Below are positions 56,101-64,000 of a stretch of DNA of 64,000 bases, piece by piece (within the stretch, counting starts at the first letter, position 1; each line of letters begins with the position of its first letter). Under the pieces are notes generated by a model. It was not told where the DNA came from. It made no database searches and was given only the letters and a program-made list of their open reading frames with translations. The DNA comes from Mesoplasma seiffertii ATCC 49495 (lineage in GTDB: Bacteria > Bacillota_I > Bacilli_A > Mycoplasmatales > Mycoplasmataceae). Where the stretch lies: positions 307,906-371,905 of the forward strand of contig NZ_KI912485.1 of assembly GCF_000518725.1 (NCBI RefSeq), read 5' to 3'. The position numbers and the translations under genes were made by a program.

Positions 56101-57498
56101 TTAGCTAGCACTCAACATTTTTTTATTGGCTTCCAAGATTCATTTTTTCTTAATTGAGTTTAATTCATCTTGACTAACAAGATCTTTCATTTTACTATTC
56201 AAGGTTAAAAGTAAATCTAAAGATTCAACAAATTCCTTCTTTAAGGCCTCAAAATTAGTTTTAAATTTCTTCTCACTTTTTTGCATTTTATCTTCGTAAC
56301 TTGTTTTTACTAGTTTTAGTTCATCTTGAAAGGCTTTAAACATTTCAACTTTGATATTGTTTACTTTATCTAAAGATACATGGTTGTTAGTTGATGCCGA
56401 CAAGCTATCAAGTTCTTTGGCAATACTAGTCATTCTCTCTTTTAGATTGTTACTTTCGATTTCTAAGTGACTTTCTTGAATCGCTTTGAATTGATCAAGT
56501 TCGTTAAGTACTTTATTTTCTACTTCTCTTAGATCTTGATTACTAATGAAACCTGTACAAGTATCAGTCAGCGATTCAATTGCGAATTTGTTTTCTAAAA
56601 TTTCTGCTTTTAATGAATTTATTGCCTCTTCAATTTGAAAGTTGTTTTTGTTAAGCAACTCATTAAATTCATTTTGATTAAGCATTTGTGATTGATTATT
56701 CTTAAGAGATTGAATTTCACTATTTGTAGCTAATAATTGAGCTCTTATAGTACTCATTTCATTATTTAAAATACCATTAAAACTTTCAAGCATTTCGCTC
56801 TCTCTTTCACAAAGCTCGTTTCTAAAACTTTTATCTAAGCAATTTTCTTTGATTTGATTTAGGTTTAGAATTACCGATTTCAGGCTATTATCTAAATCAT
56901 TAATTTTGCTATCTGAAACTAAATTTTCAAACATTATTTCACTATAACGTTTTTCATTATTTTCAATTTTTTCACTAAGTTGATCTGTCAATGTTTTTAT
57001 AGTTTTTTCAAAGCTTTTAAAATTTAAAGAATTAGTATTATTGATTTCCAAGATTTTTTCAAAAACACTGCTGTATTCATCAGTTGTCATTTCCTTTTCT
57101 TGGACTCAATTTTCTTCGGTTTCTTGCAAGCCAACATTGACCTCTCTTGTGTTTGATAATTTGTTGTTATTTTGGAACTCAATAGTTTCAGCAGTTGCTA
57201 AAGTCCCCATTTGAGCAATCTGGTTTTTCAAGTTGTGCTCTAAATTATTAATTTTCAAATTAATTAAGTCAGCTATTTGATCAAACTTAAGATCAGAACC
57301 TTCTTTTTTCAACTTTGTCTGGTCTTCATGAAATTTCATAATGGGGTTTTTGATTGATTGGGTGTAAATATTTTCAAGTTCGACAATTGCATCCAAATAA
57401 TTGTTGCAAACCATTAACGTGTTATCATTGAAATCTTTAATATAGAAACGATTATGATTTTTTTCTATATAAAAGTCATTTTTAACTTTTGTTATCAT
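56101..57498 (-). CDS. Coiled-coil protein
   Basis: 465 residues. The first 50 residues form a small folded region (NDFYIEKNHNRFYIKDFNDNTLMVCN). Beyond residue 75 nearly everything is heptad-patterned coiled coil rich in Glu, Lys, Leu, Asn and Ser. A TGA near residue 131 reads as Trp and joins two apparent frames (57106-57498 and 56140-57090) into one gene. No signal peptide or membrane segment. AGGAG precedes ATG. Position between ABC permease and lipoprotein suggests a structural partner of the cluster. Confidence 0.8.
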
Positions 57499-57532
57499 AT
57501 CTTTAATTCTCCTCGTAGTTAGTCAACGGTAT

Positions 57533-57628
57533 TTAATAGCTTTTAAAAAGTCGACTAGTTTTTTTAGGTTTTCGGGCTTTTTTTGGCTTTTTTAGTTTTG
57601 GTGATTTTACATCTCATTTGTCTTTCAT
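57533..57628 (-). CDS. 31-residue highly basic peptide
   Basis: Reads MKDKWDVKSPKLKKPKKARK then PKKTSRLFKSY, with about 14 of 31 residues Lys or Arg and repeated K-P-K. One TGA reads as Trp. It lies 21 bases after the permease stop and 34 before the coiled-coil gene, with a weak AGAAAG ribosome site. It may be a real small gene in the operon or chance; no homologue was recognised. Confidence 0.4.
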
Positions 57629-57649
57629 ATTATTAATACTTTCTAAGAT

Positions 57650-59449
57650 TTATTTAAAATCATATTTCTTAAATCTAATCAGAGCAACCATAAATCCAAT
57701 GAAACTGACAACCATTAAGATTGCTAGATAGTATCAAGATTTGATATAGCTGCTTGTCGTATCTTTTGAAATTTGATTTTGATTATTTAAGGTTAATTTA
57801 TATTCTGGATAACCTAAGAACATATTTTTTTGGTTTTCTAAATAAATTTTTGAATCTGAATTTGGCGAAAATCAAATATCGTTTTTATAAAAGCCTAAGT
57901 TTTCAGTAAACAACATTCATAGTCCATTATACAAATTAAAGTAAGATAGTATTTGCATTGCACTTCGGCCTTTTTCATATGCCTTCCAATCTGCAGTAGA
58001 TGTATCTATCGAATTAGTTGATATTATGTGATAGTTGCTAGCATATTTTATGAAATATTGTTCGATTATTCTGGCTGTATACATCAACTTGAAGTTAAGA
58101 TCATTTTTGACTAAACTATCAGCATTTGAAAATTTAAAACCATCATTGTTACGACCAATCAAGGCATATTCATAGAAGGTTTTTATGTCTTGATCTTTCA
58201 AGGCGTATTTTTTTTCATGATTTGCTGCATTGTTTTTTTCTAAAAAACTTTTATCAATTCCTGATTCCATGAATAAGAAATCATACATTAAGTCATATTT
58301 TTCAAATTGCACATTATCATTAAAATGATTAGTGATTTCTGCTGTAAAGTCTTTAAAATCTTTTAAAATATTTTTAGTATTTTCTATAGTTGATTGAGAA
58401 ATTAATCCATCTAACTTTTTGCTATTAATAAAAGTTTTGTTTAAAGTCATTTGTAGATTAAATTCATCTCCAGTTTTTCAAGTTGCTGGCACAGTTGGAT
58501 CTCTTAAAGGTTTAGACAACAACTTTAAGTTGTACTCGTTAATAACAACTGATTCTTTACTTATTAGTCCTAATTTTGATCACATCTCTGTTCTTATTAA
58601 AATATTTTCTGGACTATTAAAGTTTTCTTGCGTCATTTGTGCCTTTAAAAAATTATCATAGACATATTTTGATAAATACTTATATTTGATATTTCCTGTT
58701 GCAATACTTTTGTTTAAATTGTAAGCATCATATATATCATTTAGTTTAAACAACTGTTTGTTTTGTAGCTGAATGTTATAACTCTTTTCATTAGCTTTAG
58801 CAAATGACATTGGAATATTGGCAATAAACGATATTGCTAATAGTAATGTACAAATAATTGTTGTAGTTTGTAAACTAAAACTGAAAATTAGAAAAATTAC
58901 AAAGTTAGTTAATAAGAACCCTGCTAGAATTGCATATAAACTATAAATTACAGTCATTCGTAAAATAAAAAGATCATATTTGAGTAAATTGAATGCTGAA
59001 TAAAATAAGTTAATTGTTAAGAAACTAATACCTACATTGATTACTATGATTAGAATGATAAGCACATATTGTGCTAGGAAAAACTTTATTCTACTTACTT
59101 GGTTGGTGAGCACAATATAGGTGGTTTTATCTTCAAAGTTCTTATTAAAAAAGAACTGAATCATTCTTAATATAAAAACGAACATCAAACAACAAACAAA
59201 AAATAAAATATAAAAATTAAACATAATCACTTGCGATTCACCAGATTTAGAATATGCCAAAAGAACTCCAATGGCAATTGATGAAATTAAAACTAAAGCA
59301 TTTAAAACATAGAAGAGAACTTCTTTGGTTATACTCTTAATGCTAAATTTAATTAGCTTAAAAAAAGGTATTGTATTGTACTTGATAAGTTTTTTAGGAC
59401 TTACTGCTTTTTTGATTTCTTGAGTATTAATTTTATCGACTATTTCCAA
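57650..59449 (-). CDS. ABC-2 like permease with large extracellular domain
   Basis: 599 residues. Basic cytoplasmic N-terminus (about 45 residues), then six hydrophobic helices to about residue 230. An extracellular domain of roughly 320 residues (230-555), rich in Asn, Lys and Tyr, follows, then a final helix (YYLAILMVVSFIGFMVALI) with the short tail RFKKYDFK. The start codon is TTG at 59447-59449, eight bases after AGGAGG; no in-frame ATG fits. Probably works with the ATPase at 61140-62399. Confidence 0.8.
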
Positions 59450-59487
59450 AATATCTACCTCCTTTCTATGGTTTTATAAGATGAGTC

Positions 59488-61107
59488 TTACAGTTTAATT
59501 GTTTCTAAACGAACTCTAAAAACTTTTGCTGAAGTTTTGTATTGATTATCATTAGTTTTTGTTAATAGAATCATGTGATAATATTCTTTACCTGATAACG
59601 TATCATTAGTAATTATTGTGGTGTCTTTTTGAAGCTCGGCTAGGTTTCCAATTTGATTAAGCTTTGCTTTTATTTTGGCTTCAAAATTATCAGTGTTTTC
59701 TTTAAAGAACAAGGCTTTATCATTAGCTGTTAAATCAGAATCTTGTTCATAGTTAAAAGCAGTTGTATACTTCATATACTTTTCAACAAATAAATGATTT
59801 GCTTGAACATTGTTGGATTTTAATAATTTTGAAACAAACTCCATCTTTGCATAGTACGCAGTATTTTCTTTATTTGAGTTCTCTCATGGATCATCTGTCG
59901 GAGGTTCAGGATTTGCTGTTTGCTTGCCTCATTTTGCGGTAATATTCTCTCCGATTAAATAATTGGCTTGATCTTCAAGAAAAATTTGAGATCGCTTTCC
60001 AAAGTTAATGAATTGGGGGTTAATTAGCATCTGGTGATTTTTTTGCTCAAAAAGTTTTCAAGACAATGTGGCATTATCAATGTTACTTAAAGATAGTAAA
60101 TTTATTGAGAGAACGACTTTTCTAAAGTTATTGCCTGCAAATTCATACCCTAAATTGCCATTAGGTTTTAATGTCAATTCAATTTGAACCTTTCAGTATT
60201 GGGAATCAGTTGAGTTGCTCTCATCAAGTTTTTTAACAGCAAAGGTATCATACAAGATACCACTTGCTAAAGTAATCTCTTCAACCTTACTTTTAATTTC
60301 AGATTTATAATTATTTATGTTTAAAAAATTTCAAGCTTTGCTTGCAGTTTTTAAAGTATCCGTTAACGCAACAACTTTAGATTCCTCAATTGAAATAGGT
60401 TTTAACAATTTTCCTTCAAACTTTCTAAAATCATTATCAACATCATTTGCAAACTCATATTGTTCATCATCTTTTAAACCAACTTTTGCTTCAAAAGTAA
60501 AACGAATTGTTTCTCGATTTTTATAACTATTCTTTAAAGTTTCATCATTAGTAATAACTAAGTTTTTAACTTCTCCAAAAATAAGTCCCTCAATTGGAGC
60601 ACCAGGCATATTTTTGCTTGTTTTAAAGATTTTGTAAATAAGCTCTTTATTATTGAAAGTCGTTCCTACTAAAAACTCTTTCAAATTTGCTATTGATGAC
60701 TCGACATCTGTTCTAGTAATTTTAATTTTGCTTGGCGGTAAATTTTCTCCATAAGCATATACAATAGTGATTTTTCCAGAATAAATATAGCTATTATTGT
60801 TTTGAGCATTTCCAATAAATGTAATTTTTTGTTCAAACTCTGTTACTGAACCAGGACTAATTGGAGTACCAACTTCAACAGATATTCCTCCAGGTTTGTC
60901 AATTTTTTGATCACTAAGAACTTTTTCTAACTTTGACTTTTCTCAAGGTTCGGAAGTTTCTGGTTTTGAATGTAAAAGCAGTTTTAACTTTTTCTCAATC
61001 CGCGCAATATTTTCAGTGATTCTATTTTTAGTGTTACAAGAAACAACGTTTGTAGCTACAGTAACGCTCAATCCGATTACACTTAAAATTGTTAGTAATT
61101 TTTTCAT
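59488..61107 (-). CDS. Lipoprotein of the ABC cluster
   Basis: 539 residues. The leader starts MKKLLTILSVIGLSVTVATN; lipobox NVVSC near residue 24. Mature region polar with several Trp (TGA) and a repeated pattern: SKPETSEPWEKSKLEKVL near 48 resembles NPEPPTDDPWENSNKENT near 405. This may mark the starts of two repeated domains. It sits between ABC ATPase (32 bases upstream) and permease (38 bases downstream), so it may be the substrate-binding or surface part of the system. Confidence 0.82.
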
Positions 61108-61139
61108 TGATCTTTTCCTTACTTTTTTTAATTTATTAT

Positions 61140-62399
61140 TTAATTGACTTTCAGGCGCTCTTTAATTTTGTTAATTCTTTTTAAGATATCCAAATCTTCT
61201 TCAACAGTAATAGGTGTTTTAGATTTATTAGTTACAAGCTTTTCAGTCGAAGACTTTTTGTTATTTGAAACTATAGCTACTTCTACTTCAGTTGGTTCAA
61301 GATGAGTTGGATCAGGTTCATTTAAAAGTTCTTCAGGAACAAAACTTTTAGTTTCTAGATTTGCTATAGTCACCAAATTTTGGTCCTGAAGTTTTAAGTA
61401 ACCTTCAACGGGTTGATATTTAGGAATATGCGCTAAAGTTTTATCTTTTAGTGCTTTTTGGATTTCATTAATGTTAATCGGTTGGACTACAATATTTTTG
61501 GTTTCAATTTGACACTTATTAAGTACCATTTGAACCTGGTTAAAACTTTGTTCTTTTTGTAAACCAACAACTAGAGTATTGTCATCTTGATTTAATTCAA
61601 AAGTTAATATATTATTTTGATTTAGCTGTTTTTCAACATCTTCAATATTGACATTATTATTAAATGAAAGCTTAAGCTTTTTGTATAAATTAAGTTCTTC
61701 TTTAGTCCCAGAAAAAATTAGTTGGCCTTTTTCAAGCACGACGAAGTTATCAATAATGTCATAAACTTCATCAATATTATGAACTGTTATCACAATTGTA
61801 CATTCTGATTCATTCTTAAAGTCATTTAGAATTTTATAAATATAACTTCTTCACTTTGAATCCAAGTTAGCTCCTGGCTCATCTAAAATTAAGATTTCAG
61901 GTTCTTTAATAAAACACAATATTAAATTCATACGGTTTTTCATTCCTCAAGAAAATGCATTCAAAGGTTTATCTTTAGCCGCTCATAAGTCAAATTTTTT
62001 TAATCAATATTCAATTTTACTATCCGCAATATTCATATCTAATCCCATGACATTGCACATATTTTTTAAAAAATTTAACGCTGAAATTGAATATAGCGAA
62101 AAATCCATTTGAGAATAAAATCCGACATGAGCATTATTTTCGATTGAACTAGCACTTTTGCGTTCTTTACCTTTAATATAAATATTTCCGTCATAACTTA
62201 AAGTTGCTCCTAATAATGAATTAAGAAAAACACTTTTACCAGATCCACTACTTCCTAATAAGGCGGTAACTTTGCCTTTTTCAATATTAAAAGAAAAAGG
62301 TCCAATGTCAACGTCTTTGAACTTCTTATGAAAATCTACTGCCACTACTAGATTTTTTTCAAACAGTGAAGAACTTTTGTTAAGACTTTTGTTTTTCAT
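61140..62399 (-). CDS. ABC transporter ATPase with long C-terminal extension
   Basis: 419 residues. Walker A LLGSSGSGKSVF near residue 52; Q-loop VGFYSQMD; signature degenerate (AFSWGMKNRMNL near 135); Walker B and Glu LILDEPGANLD near 155; H-loop TVHNIDEVYD near 195. The last 190 residues are an extension of unknown role: a mixed fold to about 330, then a Thr/Glu/Val-rich tail. Start chosen at ATG 62397-62399 with AAAGGAG before it, not 33 bases upstream. First gene of the lipoprotein/permease/coiled-coil cluster. Confidence 0.88.
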
Positions 62400-62444
62400 T
62401 TTTTTATACTCCTTTGATCGCTTTCTTATCATTGTTGATTGTAT

Positions 62445-62490
62445 AAAAAAAAAAAAAAAAAAAACAAGTCCTTTTTCCTCAAAAGGCCTT
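62445..62490 (-). terminator. Terminator of guaC with 20-base T tract
   Basis: On the minus strand CAAGGCCTTTT / AAAAAGGACTTG stem is followed by 20 T (A run 62445-62464). The T tract ends 45 bases upstream of the ABC ATPase start. Confidence 0.88.
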
Positions 62491-62536
62491 GTTTTTTAAA
62501 TTTCTCATTATTTATTGTGTTTCAAACACATATTTT

Positions 62537-63499
62537 TTAAAAATTACTTGTTTTTAGAATTACGTAATCAACTTTTTTAATGGCTTTAAGTTTGGTTCCT
62601 CCAGCATAAGAAATTGATGATTGTAAATCTTCATGCATTTCTTTATACGTTTCTGCTAATTTACCACGAACTTGAATTAGTTCTTTTTTACCTTCAACGT
62701 AACGTTTTTCACCTTTGTTATATTCACTAGCACTTCCATAATATTCTTTATACATTACTCCATCAATAGTGACATTTTTTCCCGGTGATTCTTCATGAGC
62801 TGCAAATAAACTTCCTACCATACACATTGTTGCTCCAAAGCGAATTGATTTAGCAATGTCTCCATTAACTCGTAACCCACCATCAGCAATAATTGGCTTA
62901 GTGGCAGCTTTGCTACATCACTTAATGGCTCCTAATTGTCATCCCCCAGTTCCAAAACCGGTTTTTAATTTAGTTATGCAAACTTTCCCTGGGCCAACTC
63001 CAACCTTAGTAGCATCAGCTCCTCAGTATTCCAAATCACGAACTGCTTGTGGTGTTGCCACATTTCCCGCAATAATGAATGTTTGATCTCCCATTAATTT
63101 GCGAATGTGGTGAATTAGTTGTTTAACTGAATCTGCATGACCATGAGCAATATCAATTGTAATAAATTCGGGAATCTCTTGAGCAGCGACAAGATCAGCA
63201 ACAATTTGATAATCTTTTGGTTGAACTCCAAGACTAATTGAAGCAATTAAGCCCTTATGATGCATCATCTTAACAAATTTAATTGTATCAACATTAAAAC
63301 GATGCATTACATAAAAGTAGTTCTTTTCAGCAAGGGCAATGCAAATTTCTTCGTTAACAACAGATGCCATATTTGCCGGTACAACAGGCATCGCAAAGCG
63401 ATGCTTTCCAAGTTCAACACTAGTATCACATTGACTTCTTGAAGTCACGATGCACTTGTTTGGAACTAACTGAATATCTTCATAATCAAAAGCGTACAT
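62537..63499 (-). CDS. guaC: GMP reductase
   Basis: 320-residue NADPH-dependent enzyme turning GMP into IMP for purine salvage. It starts [18 protein letters not shown]; active-site loop [18 protein letters not shown] with the catalytic Cys near residue 180; [19 protein letters not shown] and the [18 protein letters not shown] flap follow. It lacks the CBS domains of IMP dehydrogenase, and its length is normal for GuaC. AGAGGAGAGAAAAT precedes ATG. Monocistronic with a strong terminator. Confidence 0.95.
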
Positions 63500-63528
63500 A
63501 TTTTCTCTCCTCTAATCTTTACCTTCTT

Positions 63529-63558
63529 ATTATAAAATAAAATTATTCTTTTTCTAAA
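63529..63558 (-). promoter_or_regulatory. Possible promoter of guaC
   Basis: On the minus strand TTTAGA (63553-63558), 18 bases, TATAAT (63529-63534), 30 bases upstream of the start. Confidence 0.45.
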
Positions 63559-63586
63559 TAAAGATTATATCTGCTAGGAATAAATG

Positions 63587-63614
63587 AAAAAAAGAAACCT
63601 TGCGGTTTCTTTTT
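63587..63614 (-). terminator. Terminator of the rRNA operon
   Basis: On the minus strand AAAGAAACC GCAA GGTTTCTTT followed by T, just after 5S rRNA. Confidence 0.93.
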
Positions 63615-63619
63615 GTTAG

Positions 63620-63728
63620 AACTGGCAACTCGCTATCTTCTCACAAATGCAATATTGTCGCCGTAATAGAGCTTAACTTCTGTGTTCGGTATGGGAACAG
63701 GTGTGACCTCTATGCTATTATCACCAGA
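63620..63728 (-). rRNA. rrf: 5S ribosomal RNA
   Basis: On the minus strand it begins TCTGGTGATAATAGCATAGA, contains the conserved CCCATACCGAACACAGAAG and GTTAAGCTCTA, and ends GAGTTGCCAGTT pairing with the 5' end. About 109 bases. Lies after 23S in the usual order; exact ends are uncertain by a few bases. Confidence 0.93.
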
Positions 63729-63821
63729 TCTTGGGTTTTTGATTGTTCTTTGAAAACTGAATACTAGATTGAAAAATTTATTGTTTTATATAAATGTGCG
63801 TTGAGTAATAGATTTTATTCT

Positions 63822-64000
63822 AAAATTCTCTCGATCTATTAGTAATGGTTAGCTTAACGCCTCGCAGCGCTTACACATCCATCCTATCAACCATGTGGTC
63901 TACATGGGATCTTACATCTTACGAATGGGAAAATTCATCTTAAAGGAGGCTTCTCGCTTAGATGCCTTCAGCGATTATCCTTTCCGCATATAGCTACCCA
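63822..64000 (-). rRNA. rrl: 23S ribosomal RNA, 3' end (partial)
   Basis: On the minus strand it contains the conserved AAGGATAATCGCTGAAGGCA and GGCGTTAAGCTAACC near the 3' end of bacterial 23S. The gene continues beyond the right edge. The 3' end is placed near 63822 by the GATCGAGAGAATTTTAG sequence; the exact base is uncertain. Confidence 0.92.

Noticed and set aside
56140..57498. Two separate genes at 57106-57498 and 56140-57090
   Set aside because: They share a frame and are joined through a TGA (Trp) codon and a short linker, giving one 465-residue protein.

Overview
The window is a compact, AT-rich mollicute chromosome segment. Almost every long reading frame is continuous only if TGA is read as tryptophan (genetic code 4), and all coordinates below use that code. 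The lipoprotein leaders, MraZ/RsmH/FtsA/FtsZ/SepF cluster, glucose-type PTS, L33/L32 genes and an ileS T-box fit the Entomoplasmatales (Spiroplasma, Mesoplasma, Entomoplasma). CGG arginine codons are read in frame, unlike Mycoplasma capricolum, where CGG is reported unassigned. Nearly all genes are on the minus strand, so within an operon transcription runs from high to low coordinates.

Region by region. 1-6.6 kb: cdsA-rseP-polC (phospholipid precursor, intramembrane protease, replicative polymerase; polC runs off the left edge). 6.7-12.8 kb: sugar module with GH31 glycosidase, PTS EIICB, GntR regulator and Xaa-Pro aminopeptidase. 12.9-17.1 kb: rpmG, a plus-strand lipoprotein and an ABC-2 type transporter. 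17.1-17.6 kb: five tRNA genes behind a near-consensus promoter. 17.7-22.8 kb: acpS-folA-plsC, alpha/beta hydrolase plus APC permease, dCMP deaminase. 22.8-28.7 kb: rhomboid-like protein, rluD, lspA, ileS with T-box. 28.7-34.4 kb: second hydrolase, the mraZ-rsmH-ftsA-ftsZ-sepF division operon, rpmF. 34.4-39.8 kb: yceD-like gene, pheT, pheS and two unknowns. 39.9-47.5 kb: a 1,587-residue FtsX-type permease and a PLD/SF2 helicase. 47.7-52.3 kb: a four-gene coupled operon of two MFS transporters and two alkaline-phosphatase-fold proteins. 52.5-53.9 kb: plus-strand HAAS-domain membrane protein and PadR regulator. 54.0-62.4 kb: accessory-looking cluster of ABC ATPase, lipoprotein, ABC permease, basic peptide, coiled-coil protein and lipoprotein. 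62.5-64 kb: guaC, 5S rRNA and the 3' end of 23S rRNA.

The most interesting parts are the MFS/phosphodiesterase operon, with a degenerate phosphatase partner and a 191-bp conversion tract between the MFS genes, and the lipoprotein/ABC/coiled-coil cluster. A rhomboid-like protein without the catalytic serine motif and a HAAS/PadR pair with an inverted repeat over its promoter are also notable. All functions are inferred by reading translations; no database search was run.
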